A stretch of DNA of 64,000 nucleotides, taken from Vreelandella alkaliphila (lineage in GTDB: Bacteria; Pseudomonadota; Gammaproteobacteria; Pseudomonadales; Halomonadaceae). The stretch covers positions 372,001 through 436,000 of the forward strand of contig NZ_JABASV010000002.1 of NCBI RefSeq assembly GCF_016107625.1, written 5' to 3'. Under the pieces are notes generated by a model, which made no database searches, had not been told where the DNA came from, and was given only the letters and a program-made list of their open reading frames with translations. The translations under genes were made by a program, and so were the position numbers. Of the stretch, positions 8,403 through 16,779 are shown in pieces; positions within the stretch are counted from its first letter, which is position 1, and each line of letters opens with the position of its first letter.

Positions 8403-9578
8403 TTAGGTCCTTGCAGAAACGGGATCAGTTGGCTGCGCTTGGTGGTTCGCCGGTGATCCGGCCAGCAGCAGACGATAGGCGAGGGCGCAGAGAGCGAAAC
8501 CTAGCGCCGCGACGAAAAAGGGGCTGGCCAGGCCCTGGGTATCGACCAAGCGACCAGCGCCCCAGGAGGCGATGAGCACGCCGAGACCCTGGAAGATATG
8601 GATTTTGCTGAAGTCGCTGGCGTAACGTACTGGTGTGCTGAGCTGAAATAGGCGCACTTCTAGGCGCACAGAGACGCGGAACAGTGCCCAGCCGAATAGC
8701 AGTCGACCCGCGAGAATGGCGATAATGTCGCCACTGGCTTGGAACAGGAGGCCCGTGAGGCCAATTGCCAGGGGCAGGACAATGGCCGCACCACTTGGGC
8801 GTCGGCCCAACAGGTCGAACGCCAGCAGCGCTACGGCGACACCGCCGGGAATCGCGAAGACAGCGCCAGCCAGCGTCGCACTCGGTTGGCCCGAGGCTAG
8901 CGCCCAGTACTGGGCGAAAAAGGGTCGTGCCAGATAGGCGCTGAAGGTGAACAGCAGCATCACCACACCCAAGCGCAGAATAGCGCCGTTGGCGCTCGGG
9001 GAGGTTGGAGTGGCGGGTGCCGCGTGGGGCACTTGTCCGCGGCTGAGCAACAGCAGGCAAACCGCCACCTGGAGAATATCGCTCACCGCCATCAACTGGA
9101 ACACGCGAGCCGGCTGCCAGAGTTCCAGTACCAAGCCACCGACGATGGCACCGAGAATGCCGCCAGCATGTACCACCACTGAAAGCATGCCGATTAGGGT
9201 GGCGTGGCGGTCCTGGGGTTCAAAGTGCATGAGGTACGGGTAGACCAGCAGGTAACTAGCCTTTGCCACCAACATGGCCAGCGACAGCCCCCAGAAAAGC
9301 GGAAGTGAGGTGACCAGCGCGCAGGACAGACTCAGGCCGCCGGCGACGAGTTGGGTGCCCACCAGCAGCTGCAGAGTGCCGAACCGTCGGGCCAGCAATG
9401 CCCAGATGGGCAGTGCCAGCATCACCACCAGGCAGCTCATGGCCAGGTAGCCGCCGACGTGGGCGGGGTCAGTCAAACCGAATCTATCGGCAAAAAACTG
9501 CGGGTAGAAGGGCAGTAGCATGGAGTCGCTGACCACCGCCACGGCGGTGACACTTACCAGCCAGGGCGTCGGTCTCAT
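8403..9578 (-). CDS. MFS transporter, probable siderophore exporter
   Basis: This 391-aa protein has about twelve hydrophobic segments and the loop features of the major facilitator superfamily (ADRFGLTDPAHVGGYLAMS near the N-terminus and basic residues in LARRFG). It lies between the N-monooxygenase and the synthetase, overlapping the first by 4 bp (ATGA) and separated from the second by 2 bp. It is therefore translated with the biosynthetic genes. By analogy with AlcS of the alcaligin cluster it most likely exports the finished siderophore. Import of a ferric siderophore or precursor is the alternative. Confidence 0.8.
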   Translation of the reverse strand: MRPTPWLVSVTAVAVVSDSMLLPFYPQFFADRFGLTDPAHVGGYLAMSCLVVMLALPIWALLARRFGTLQLLVGTQLVAGGLSLSCALVTSLPLFWGLSLAMLVAKASYLLVYPYLMHFEPQDRHATLIGMLSVVVHAGGILGAIVGGLVLELWQPARVFQLMAVSDILQVAVCLLLLSRGQVPHAAPATPTSPSANGAILRLGVVMLLFTFSAYLARPFFAQYWALASGQPSATLAGAVFAIPGGVAVALLAFDLLGRRPSGAAIVLPLAIGLTGLLFQASGDIIAILAGRLLFGWALFRVSVRLEVRLFQLSTPVRYASDFSKIHIFQGLGVLIASWGAGRLVDTQGLASPFFVAALGFALCALAYRLLLAGSPANHQAQPTDPVSART

Positions 9579-10903
9579 GCAGGCTCCGCGTCCATCGGTT
9601 CAAAGACGGCCTCGCTCGGAGCGCCGAAGTGCTGGTAGGCGATGCGCTTCTCGATGGGGTAGACCTCTCTACCGGTCAAGGCGCGGATGATGCAGGCATT
9701 GCGATAGGGTCCCATGCCCAAATCCGGAGCCACCAGGCTGTGGGTGTGCAGTTCGGCGTTCTGCACGAAGAGCTCGCCGCGCCCGCCGTCGATGTCATAG
9801 AAGCGGCCTACGGCATAGCGTCCGGCGGTGTCGAAGGCGATGCGCGAGGTGATAGGCGCTAAGAAGTCTGGCATATGGTAGCGGTAGCCGGTGGCCATGA
9901 TCAGCGCTGGAGTGCGGTGACGGTAGTGGCGCTGCTGCTCGGTGTGCCACAGGATCAGGTCGTACTCGCTGCGCTCGGCATCATAGCGGCAGGTTTCCAG
10001 GTTGGTGTTGGTGAGCAGGTCGGAACGGACCTTGCCGCCCAGCTCCTTGGCGTAGCGCAGGTCGTAAATCGCATCAATCAGCTCCAGGTTGATGCCCTTG
10101 TAGAGACTCTTCTGGCGCTGCATTAACCCGTTGCGGGTGGCTTCGGGCAGGGAGTGGAAGTAATCGATGTAGTCCGGCGAAGTCATCTCCAGGGTCAGCT
10201 TGCCGTACTCCAGTGGGAAGAAGCGTGGTGAGCGGGTTATCCAGTCGAGGCGATAGCCGAAGCGGTCGATGTCAGCGAGCAAATCATGGTAGATCTCGGC
10301 GGCACTCTGGCCGCTGCCAATGAGGGTGATAGCCTCCTGGCGCTGCAGCTCGGCCTTGTGCTGCAAATACTCGCTGGAGTGCAGCGGGCGTGGGTCTACT
10401 TCTCGGCAGCCCTCCGGCAGATAGGGGCTAGTACCGGTGCCAAGCACTAGTCGCCGTGCCAGATGGATCTGGGCCTCGCCGCTATGGGTGTCGCGGCAGC
10501 TCACCCGGTAAATTCCCGCGGGCTCGTCATAATCGATGCGAGTCACTTCGGTGCCGAAGCGGATGCTGTCTAGTTGGGCGGCTGCCCACTGGCAGTAATG
10601 GTTGTACTCCTTACGCAGCAGGAAGACGTTCTCGCGGATGTAGAAATTGTAGAGCTTACCCTGTTGTTTCAGGTAGTTGAGAACGCTGAAGCGACTAGTG
10701 GGGTCGGCCATGGTGACCAGATCTGACATGAAAGGCGTCTGCAGAGTGGCATCTTCAAGCAGCATGCCGGGATGCCAGTCGAAGCCGTCCTGGCGTTCTA
10801 GGAAGAGGCCATCAAGTTCATCAATTGGGTCGGTGAGGCAGGCTAGGCCAAGATTGAAGGGGCCAAGGCCAATGGCGATAAAGTCGTGGACAGTCTGTGT
10901 CAT
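9575..10903 (-). CDS. L-lysine/ornithine or diamine N-hydroxylase (FAD siderophore monooxygenase)
   Basis: This 442-aa enzyme belongs to the IucD/AlcA/DesB family of flavin monooxygenases that hydroxylate a primary amine to form the hydroxamate precursor. The FAD motif is seen as DFIAIGLGPFNLGLACL at the N-terminus, the NADPH site as TLIGSGQSAAEIYHDLL near residue 210, and the conserved late motif as ATGYRYHMPDFL. Its partner decarboxylase points to cadaverine or putrescine as substrate rather than free lysine. Two start codons lie six bases apart (10909 and 10903); the inner one has better spacing to a weak GAG. The stop overlaps the MFS start by 4 bp. Confidence 0.88.
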   Translation of the reverse strand: MTQTVHDFIAIGLGPFNLGLACLTDPIDELDGLFLERQDGFDWHPGMLLEDATLQTPFMSDLVTMADPTSRFSVLNYLKQQGKLYNFYIRENVFLLRKEYNHYCQWAAAQLDSIRFGTEVTRIDYDEPAGIYRVSCRDTHSGEAQIHLARRLVLGTGTSPYLPEGCREVDPRPLHSSEYLQHKAELQRQEAITLIGSGQSAAEIYHDLLADIDRFGYRLDWITRSPRFFPLEYGKLTLEMTSPDYIDYFHSLPEATRNGLMQRQKSLYKGINLELIDAIYDLRYAKELGGKVRSDLLTNTNLETCRYDAERSEYDLILWHTEQQRHYRHRTPALIMATGYRYHMPDFLAPITSRIAFDTAGRYAVGRFYDIDGGRGELFVQNAELHTHSLVAPDLGMGPYRNACIIRALTGREVYPIEKRIAYQHFGAPSEAVFEPMDAEPA

Positions 10904-10921
10904 GGTCATATCTCGCTGGAA

Positions 10922-12499
10922 TCAGGAAGCTACTGCGCGGGTTGGCGTCTGGGCATCGCACCATGCTTGGCCGTGGTGAGAGATACGCTCGATGATGGCC
11001 ACCAGATCTTTGAGACTGGTATCCGGGTTGAGTAGGGTGAACTTGAGGTAAAGCCGCCCTCCGACGCGAGTGGCGGAAATTACCGCTTCGCTGTTGCGGG
11101 ACAGTGTCGAACGCACGTGGGTGTTGAGCTCGTCTAGCTCTGTTTCGAGTAGTTCTGGTTCATGTCGTTCTGCTTCCTGCAGGCTCGCCGGGCGGTAGCG
11201 GAACACCACGGTGCTCATGGGAGGATCGAGCAACACCTCGAAGTCTGGGTGGCGGATCAGCTCGTTGTAAGCCTCGCTAGCCAAGTCGATGACCCGCTCG
11301 AACATCTCGCCGAGCGCATCGGCGCCCATGATGCGCAGGGTCAGCCATGGCTTGAGGGCGTCAAAGCGCTTGGTCGTCTGCAGGCTTTTGTTGACCTGGT
11401 CAGGGGTGCCCGCCTCGGCTTGGCATTGCGGGTTAAGGTAGTCGGCGTGATAGGTCACGTAGCGCAGGTCGCTGCGACGCCTTACCAGGAACGCGCTGCA
11501 GCTCACCGGTTGAAAGAAGGTTTTGTGATAGTCGATAGTGACCGAGTCTGCGTGCTCGATGCCCGCTAAACGGTGACGGTAGCGTCGCGAGCACAGCAGC
11601 CCACCGCCGTAAGCGGCATCCACGTGCAGCCAGATACCATGCTCCCGGCAAAGTGCGGCGATCTCCTCAAGGGGGTCGATGCTGCCGAAATCGGTGGTGC
11701 CAGCAGTGGCGACCACAGCGATGGGAATCAGGTTCATCGCCACACACTCTTCTAGGCGCGTCTTGAGGGACTCGGGGCTCATACGGTAGTGGTCGTCGCA
11801 AGCCACCGGCATCACCGCCTGATAGCCAAGCCCAAGAATTGCCGTCGACTTTTGCAAGCTAAAGTGACTGACCTCCGAGCCGAGAATGCGCAGTCGCCGA
11901 AAGTCTGCCGACAGGCCCTCATGCTTATTGCCGCCGTGCCCCTCAAGAGATGCGCCGTAATGGTCTCGGGCGATCATCAACGCCATCAGGTTCGATTGGG
12001 TACCACCACTGGTGAAGACGCCGTCGGCGTCCTGGCCTAAGCCAATGCGGGCAGCGGTCCAGTCGATGAGCGACTGTTCGACGAAGGTGCCTCCGGCGCT
12101 CTGATCCCAGGTGTCGAGGGATGAGTTGATCGGTGAGAGAATCGCCTCGGCGAGGATGCCTGGTAGCACAACGGGGCAGTTGAGGTGTGCCACGTAGCGA
12201 GGATGGTGGAAGTAAACGGCATCATCCAAATAGAGCCGTGACAACTCTTGCAGCGCAGGCTCTAGGCTGCCAAGCGGAGCGTCAAGATCGATGGCCTGGA
12301 ACAATCCGCGCAGCTCTTCTGGTCGAGCGCCGGTGAAGGGGCGGTCTACTTGGGCGACCTTGCGCCTTACTAAGTCGATGCAACGAGTGGCCTGTTGCCA
12401 ATAGGCTTCTGAATGGTCGGCATTGAACAGTTGGTTTGTTGCCAGCGGAGCGAATGCGCTGCTGAGGGACTTGCTCTCGTCTAGAACCTTTGTCGTCAT
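10922..12499 (-). CDS. PLP-dependent group II decarboxylase, DesA-like lysine/diamine-forming
   Basis: This 525-aa enzyme is a pyridoxal-phosphate decarboxylase of the aromatic-amino-acid/DABA/DesA group. The PLP lysine lies in DSVTIDYHKTFFQPVSCSAF; HVDAAYGG gives the PLP-ring Asp and FTSGGTQSNLMAL the phosphate region. The HKTFFQPVS context is typical of siderophore-pathway lysine decarboxylases. It is the first gene of the leftward siderophore operon and ends 18 bp before the N-hydroxylase. In the inferred pathway it turns lysine into cadaverine (or ornithine into putrescine), the backbone of bisucaberin or desferrioxamine. A Fur box lies about 110 bp upstream. Substrate choice is an inference from gene context. 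Confidence 0.85.
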   Translation of the reverse strand: MTTKVLDESKSLSSAFAPLATNQLFNADHSEAYWQQATRCIDLVRRKVAQVDRPFTGARPEELRGLFQAIDLDAPLGSLEPALQELSRLYLDDAVYFHHPRYVAHLNCPVVLPGILAEAILSPINSSLDTWDQSAGGTFVEQSLIDWTAARIGLGQDADGVFTSGGTQSNLMALMIARDHYGASLEGHGGNKHEGLSADFRRLRILGSEVSHFSLQKSTAILGLGYQAVMPVACDDHYRMSPESLKTRLEECVAMNLIPIAVVATAGTTDFGSIDPLEEIAALCREHGIWLHVDAAYGGGLLCSRRYRHRLAGIEHADSVTIDYHKTFFQPVSCSAFLVRRRSDLRYVTYHADYLNPQCQAEAGTPDQVNKSLQTTKRFDALKPWLTLRIMGADALGEMFERVIDLASEAYNELIRHPDFEVLLDPPMSTVVFRYRPASLQEAERHEPELLETELDELNTHVRSTLSRNSEAVISATRVGGRLYLKFTLLNPDTSLKDLVAIIERISHHGQAWCDAQTPTRAVAS

Positions 12500-12606
12500 G
12501 GTGTCATCTCGTTTATCCGTTGCGCTGCAAGGCAGTAGGTTCGCCGGTAGCTATTGATTGCGTCTCTTGCTGTGGCGCCGAGTGTTAGTAACGCCATTAA
12601 ATTTCA

Positions 12607-12625
12607 TGAAATGATAATCATTACA
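12607..12625. promoter_or_regulatory. Fur box upstream of the siderophore operon
   Basis: The core ATGATAATCATTA matches the 19-bp consensus GATAATGATAATCATTATC at 14 positions, including 14 uninterrupted central ones. It sits 108 bp before the decarboxylase start in a region without genes. Iron-dependent repression by Fur is the natural reading and fits siderophore genes. Confidence 0.8.
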
Positions 12626-12842
12626 TTTTGTTCATAACACACGACGTATCAGCCGTCGCTTTCTGAACCGGCAGAGGCAATTTTTTTGTAAGGTGGCGGG
12701 CGCCAGCGTCTAACGAGGAAAAAGAGGGCACATGAATGTCGCGATCTATAGGCGTCAGAAGACGCCTACCTGGTCATCACGAGTAGGTGTTAATTGATAA
12801 TTGCTAGAGGGGCTTCTTAAAAGAGTTTAGTTTAATATCAGC
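12626..12842. other. Gap between siderophore operon and Rieske gene
   Basis: No convincing gene is seen. There is one hairpin, TAGGCGTC-AGAA-GACGCCTA at 12749-12768, without a T-run on either side. A 20-codon frame from 12732 has no ribosome site. Base composition turns visibly AT-rich from here rightward. Confidence 0.4.
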
Positions 12843-13208
12843 TTAACCAATGCATACATTACTTTCCTGGTCTTCAAATACCGGTATTGCGTCAAGTTTA
12901 TCGAAGGCGCCCGTTAAACAGTTGCCTGTTTTAATATCAAACGCTGCGCCATGAGCACTGCATAGCAAACGGCTTCTATCTGACGAAATGATACTTTCCG
13001 ACCGGTAATTTAATGGTAAGTATTGGTGGGGGCAGGCATTAACGTAGCAATAAATGACACCATTTATGCGCGTTATAATGACGGGGAAAGATTCATCGTT
13101 ACTGATAACTTCTATGCAGTGTGCATTGCCTTCTTCTATAAGATGAGAAGGGCAAACAATAGCCCCCTCTTGGGGGGCATTTGCATAATTACGCCAAGCG
13201 TCTTGCAC
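12843..13208 (-). CDS. Rieske [2Fe-2S] ferredoxin-like protein
   Basis: This 121-aa soluble protein carries one Rieske cluster site: C59-P-H61 and C83-S-A-H86, the CxH...CxxH pair that binds a [2Fe-2S] cluster through two Cys and two His. There is no signal peptide or membrane segment, so it resembles the small ferredoxins that feed electrons to oxygenases. It follows the hydroxyphenylpyruvate dioxygenase gene after 46 bp on the same strand and is probably cotranscribed with it. HPPD itself needs no external electron donor, so the partner is unknown. It could serve a separate oxygenase. The region is more AT-rich than its neighbours. Confidence 0.8.
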   Translation of the reverse strand: MQDAWRNYANAPQEGAIVCPSHLIEEGNAHCIEVISNDESFPVIITRINGVIYCYVNACPHQYLPLNYRSESIISSDRSRLLCSAHGAAFDIKTGNCLTGAFDKLDAIPVFEDQESNVCIG

Positions 13209-13254
13209 AGTGTTTCCTTTTCGTCAGCGCTAATTTTGTTATTTAGCATTTTTT

Positions 13255-14361
13255 CTATTCTGCAGTACTTTGCAGCACGCCTCGGTTAATTTGGTCCTCT
13301 TCGATGGATTCGAAAAGTGCTTTAAAATTGCCCTCTCCAAAACCATCATCGCCTTTACGTTGGATAAACTCGAAGAAGATCGGACCAATCACTGTTTTTG
13401 AGAAAATCTGTAGCAAAATTCTAGTTTCACCACCGCCCACGACACCTTCGCCATCAATCAAAATGCCGCGGTTACGAAGTTTATCGAGAGGTTCCTGGTG
13501 ATCTTTTACGCGCTCAAGTGATTTTTCATAATAGATGCTCGGCGGGCCAGGCATGAATTCAAGCCCCGCGTCAGCGATTAAATCAGTGCCGGTGTAAATA
13601 TCGTTCGTTGCAATGGCGATATGCTGAATACCTTCGCCGTTATACTCGCGCAAGTACTCTTCAATTTGGCTGTGATCGTCGGCACTTTCGTTAATCGGAA
13701 TACGGATTTTGCCATCGGGAGAGGTTAATGCGCGGCTAGTAAGACCGGTGACTTTACCGGTGATATCGAAGTAGCGTATTTCACGGAAGTTAAAGGTGTC
13801 GTGATAAAACTTATACCACGTATCCATATTGCCGCGAATAACGTTATGAGTGAGGTGGTCAAGATAGTAAAAGCCAAACCCTTTAGGCTTAGGGTTTACC
13901 TCATCTAACCACTCAAACTCATTTGAATAACAGCTGCCTTTTTCGCCATACGTATCAATAAAGTAAAGCAGCGAGCCGCCAATACCAACAACTGCAGGTG
14001 CATCGATGGATTTATTGCCAGTGAACTCTTCAGCCCCTAACTCAACGGCACGTTTTAGGGCGTGCTGAGCATCAACAACGCGCCAAGCCATGGCCGGTGC
14101 ACAAGGGCCGTGCGCCTCAATAAACGCTGACGCGTGGGAGTTAGGCTCGCTGTTAAGCAGATAGTTAATATCACCCTGACGATAAACGGTGATTGACTTA
14201 TCACGGTGCTTTGCAACGGGGACGAAGCCCATTTGCCGAAACAGGCTGTCTAACTTTTCCGGCTCAGGATGGGCAAATTCAACAAATTCAAAACCATCGG
14301 TGCCCGCTGGGTTTGCATCGCTTATGGTTACTTTTGGCGCGTCATGAGGAAAAGGTCCCAT
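13255..14361 (-). CDS. hpd: 4-hydroxyphenylpyruvate dioxygenase
   Basis: This 368-aa Fe(II) enzyme converts 4-hydroxyphenylpyruvate to homogentisate, the committed step of tyrosine breakdown. Two vicinal-oxygen-chelate domains are visible. The metal ligands should be the His in YLDHLTHNV (first), the His in GEGIQHIAIAT (second) and the Glu in FFEFIQRKGDDGFGEGNFKALFESIE (third), which is also the family's C-terminal signature. The start at 14361 is preceded by GGAGAGAC; a longer reading to 14424 adds an unrelated hydrophobic leader. An Lrp-type regulator is divergent and shares the promoter region. Homogentisate would go to HmgA, encoded about 14 kb away at 27.8-29.1 kb. Confidence 0.95.
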   Translation of the reverse strand: MGPFPHDAPKVTISDANPAGTDGFEFVEFAHPEPEKLDSLFRQMGFVPVAKHRDKSITVYRQGDINYLLNSEPNSHASAFIEAHGPCAPAMAWRVVDAQHALKRAVELGAEEFTGNKSIDAPAVVGIGGSLLYFIDTYGEKGSCYSNEFEWLDEVNPKPKGFGFYYLDHLTHNVIRGNMDTWYKFYHDTFNFREIRYFDITGKVTGLTSRALTSPDGKIRIPINESADDHSQIEEYLREYNGEGIQHIAIATNDIYTGTDLIADAGLEFMPGPPSIYYEKSLERVKDHQEPLDKLRNRGILIDGEGVVGGGETRILLQIFSKTVIGPIFFEFIQRKGDDGFGEGNFKALFESIEEDQINRGVLQSTAE

Positions 14362-14424
14362 CGCTGTCTCTCCTATTATTATCTTGTAAGTGAACAAGCT
14401 CAGTATAGGGAAGAGGCGGTGCAA

Positions 14425-14445
14425 TTAGGTTGCAAACTAACCTAA
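14425..14445. promoter_or_regulatory. Inverted repeat in the hpd / Lrp-type regulator intergenic region
   Basis: TTAGGTT-N7-AACCTAA is a perfect 7+7 inverted repeat between the two divergent start codons, 64 bp from hpd and 46 bp from the regulator. Lrp/AsnC proteins bind symmetric sites of this size, so it is the best operator candidate here. Confidence 0.5.
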
Positions 14446-14459
14446 GATATCGCCAAATA

Positions 14460-14476
14460 GCGCACAGCTTGTGCGC
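14460..14476. promoter_or_regulatory. Second inverted repeat, just before the Lrp-type regulator
   Basis: GCGCACA-GCT-TGTGCGC lies immediately before the ribosome site GGAG of the regulator gene at 14491. It may be an autoregulatory operator or a leader hairpin that limits translation. Confidence 0.4.
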
Positions 14477-14490
14477 AACTGGAGTGTTCT

Positions 14491-14967
14491 ATGCACGGGA
14501 TTTCTTTGGATCGATATGATCTTGCAATTTTATCAGTATTGCAGAAGAACTCAGCCCTCACCAATTCAGAGTTGGGAGAACGGGTCAGCTTGTCTCCCTC
14601 TCAGTGCTCCCGGCGTAAAGCGCGGCTAGAAGCCGAAGGGGTGATTAAGGGATATTCGGCGAGGCTTGATGCCTCCCGCCTGGGGTTTGGCTTGCGTGCG
14701 ATCACTCGCGTTAATCTCAAAGCGCATGGTGAGAGCATGGATGATGATTTTGTAACGTTACTGACGAAGCACGCCATGGTGCGTGAGGCTTATTCTGTGT
14801 CGGGGGATGCGGACTATGTATTGCACGTTATTGCCAAGGACCTCACCGAGTTTTCAGACTTTATTCACCACCATTTATTACCTCATCCTAATGTCACCCA
14901 GGTTCGCTCTGAAATCATACTGCGTAGTATGAAAGAGGAGCAGGGGCTGCCGGTGAGTGGTGGCTAG
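14491..14967 (+). CDS. Lrp/AsnC family transcriptional regulator (probable hpd regulator)
   Basis: This 158-aa protein has the standard Lrp layout. The N-terminal helix-turn-helix is seen in LDRYDLAILSVLQKN, SELGERVSLSPSQCSRRKARLEAEG, and the C-terminal RAM (ligand-binding) domain contains REAYSVSGDADYVLHVIAKDL and RSEIILRSMKEE. It is divergent from hpd, and two inverted repeats lie in the shared 129-bp region. A local role in controlling tyrosine catabolism in response to an aromatic amino acid or keto acid is likely but inferred. PhhR follows in the same direction after 72 bp, so the two may be cotranscribed. Confidence 0.9.
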   Translation: MHGISLDRYDLAILSVLQKNSALTNSELGERVSLSPSQCSRRKARLEAEGVIKGYSARLDASRLGFGLRAITRVNLKAHGESMDDDFVTLLTKHAMVREAYSVSGDADYVLHVIAKDLTEFSDFIHHHLLPHPNVTQVRSEIILRSMKEEQGLPVSGG

Positions 14968-15039
14968 GCGATGTCCGAAATCACTGATTTTTCAGGCAAA
15001 GCCTAAGTAGCTACGTTAGTTTTGTGCGGTGAGGGTTCT

Positions 15040-16602
15040 ATGCGTCTTAAATTTTATTGTCAGAATCGAATCGGCATTCTTCGCGATATAGTGGCCCAGT
15101 TTGCTGACTACCGCATAAATGTCGCGCGGGGCGAAGTTGGTGGGGAGCAGGGCAATACCATCTATTTGCATGTCCCGAAGTTGCTTAATGCTCAACTGAT
15201 TACGCTTAAGCCGGCACTGGAAGCTATTCCAGGGGTGTTTGGCGTCAAACGCGCGAGCTTGATGCCCAGCGAGCGTCGTCATTTGGAGTTGGATGCATTG
15301 CTGTCTTCGCTTTCTGACCCCGTTATGTCGATAGATATGCAGGGCCGCATTGTAGCGGCCAACCGTATCGCCGTTCAGGTATTGGGGGTGCGCGTTCAAG
15401 AAGTACCCGGGCTATCGCTGGATCGCTACCTTGACGAAGTCGACCTTCCCGAGGTGATTCGCCGCAACAACTCACGTATCAATGGGCTGCGGATCAAGCT
15501 GAAAGGCGATACCTATCTCGCCGATATTGCGCCACTGCACACCGAAGACACCAAGGTGGATTCATTAGCCGGGGCGGTGGTGACATTGCATCGTGCCGAC
15601 CGTATTGGGGCACGTATTTATCAGGTGCAGCGCCAGGAACTGCGTGGCTTTGAGGCCATCTTTCAGTCGAGTTCGCGATTGGCCGCCGTGATCAATGAGG
15701 CGCGGCGTATGGCGCCACTGGATGCCCCGTTGCTGATTGTAGGAGAAACGGGGACTGGGAAAGAACTGGTCGCCAGAGCCTGCCATTTGGCAAGCCATCG
15801 CGGGCAAGCGCCGTTTGTGGTGCTCAACTGTGCTGGGCTGCCAGAATCAATGGCCGAGACAGAGCTTTTCGGTTACGCGCCCGGTGCTTTTGAAGGCGCT
15901 CGGCCAGAAGGAAAACTTGGCCTTCTGGAGCTTAACGAAGGCGGCACCGTGTTTCTCGATGAAGTCGGTGAAATGAGCCCACGTCTGCAGACAAAACTGT
16001 TGCGTTTTCTTCAGGATGGCGGCTTCCGGCGTGTGGGTAGCGACGAGGAAACCTTCCTGGATGTCCGGGTGATCTGTGCCACTCAACAGAACCTGCCGCA
16101 GTTATGTAGTGAAGGGCTGTTTCGGCTGGATCTTTATCACCGACTTAATGTGCTGTTGCTACAGGTCCCTCCCTTACGTGAATGTTTGGATGGTATCGAG
16201 GAGTTGGCTGCCTATGTGCTTGATCGTGCGGCGCGTCAGATAGGCTGCCCTTTGCCTGAACTTTCACCTGCTGCGTTGGAAAAAATCATCCGCTACGACT
16301 GGCCGGGCAATGTGCGTCAGTTGGAAAATGTGTTGTTCCAGGCGGTGTCGCTATGTGAAGAGAAAGCCATTCAGCCGGTGCATTTGCGTCTTCCTCACAG
16401 TGAAGTATCGCCTGAGCTGGCGGGTATTCCATTAGAGGGAAGCTTGAGCGACATGTTAGGCGAGGTGGAAAAGAATATCTTGAGTACGCTGTATCAGCAG
16501 CATCCCTCCAGCCGCCAGTTAGGCAAGCGGTTGGGTGTTTCCCACACAACCATTGCGAATAAACTCAAGCGTTACGGTATTGGTGCTCAAGATGGCACTT
16601 GA
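15040..16602 (+). CDS. phhR: TyrR/PhhR family aromatic amino acid regulator
   Basis: This 520-aa protein has the TyrR domain order: ACT domain (about 1-75, beginning MRLKFYCQNRIGILRDIV), PAS domain (about 80-190), AAA+ domain (about 205-440, Walker A GETGTGKE at 235-242) and a C-terminal helix-turn-helix (SRQLGKRLGVSHTTIANKLKRYGI). At 282-287 the loop reads GAFEGA instead of GAFTGA, as expected of TyrR/PhhR proteins that act with sigma70 rather than sigma54. The start at 15040 matches the TyrR N-terminus and has GTGAGGG before it. Pseudomonas PhhR activates phenylalanine and tyrosine catabolic genes. Two TyrR-type boxes lie just downstream, before the Na+ symporter gene. Confidence 0.92.
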   Translation: MRLKFYCQNRIGILRDIVAQFADYRINVARGEVGGEQGNTIYLHVPKLLNAQLITLKPALEAIPGVFGVKRASLMPSERRHLELDALLSSLSDPVMSIDMQGRIVAANRIAVQVLGVRVQEVPGLSLDRYLDEVDLPEVIRRNNSRINGLRIKLKGDTYLADIAPLHTEDTKVDSLAGAVVTLHRADRIGARIYQVQRQELRGFEAIFQSSSRLAAVINEARRMAPLDAPLLIVGETGTGKELVARACHLASHRGQAPFVVLNCAGLPESMAETELFGYAPGAFEGARPEGKLGLLELNEGGTVFLDEVGEMSPRLQTKLLRFLQDGGFRRVGSDEETFLDVRVICATQQNLPQLCSEGLFRLDLYHRLNVLLLQVPPLRECLDGIEELAAYVLDRAARQIGCPLPELSPAALEKIIRYDWPGNVRQLENVLFQAVSLCEEKAIQPVHLRLPHSEVSPELAGIPLEGSLSDMLGEVEKNILSTLYQQHPSSRQLGKRLGVSHTTIANKLKRYGIGAQDGT

Positions 16603-16689
16603 AACCGTACCTGGAACAGCACGTTAAGCCGTATTCAAGACTCTACTTAAGCAAAATCTTAAAAAAGTACGTATAGCAGGTGAATTAAC

Positions 16690-16707
16690 TGTCACGATTT
16701 GTTTACA
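16690..16707. promoter_or_regulatory. Distal TyrR/PhhR box
   Basis: TGTCAC-N6-TTTACA matches the TyrR box TGTAAA-N6-TTTACA with two differences in the left arm. It starts 72 bp (about seven turns) upstream of the better box at 16762, so the two sites face the same side of the helix. Confidence 0.6.
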
Positions 16708-16761
16708 GTTTGTCAGAAAAATACAACGGCAAGACACCACTCTTCGGCATTTTTTTCTGGG

Positions 16762-16779
16762 TGTAACGATTACTTTACA
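16762..16779. promoter_or_regulatory. Proximal TyrR/PhhR box
   Basis: TGTAAC-N6-TTTACA differs from the TyrR consensus at a single position. It lies 215 bp before the Na+ symporter start and 160 bp after the phhR stop. The 392-bp gap from 16603 to 16994 holds nothing else recognisable apart from these two boxes. Confidence 0.7.

Noticed and set aside
12749-12768. Hairpin TAGGCGTC-AGAA-GACGCCTA considered as terminator of the Rieske-hpd transcript
   Set aside because: No T-run follows on either strand and it is about 75 bp past the stop; left as an unexplained hairpin within the gap entry.
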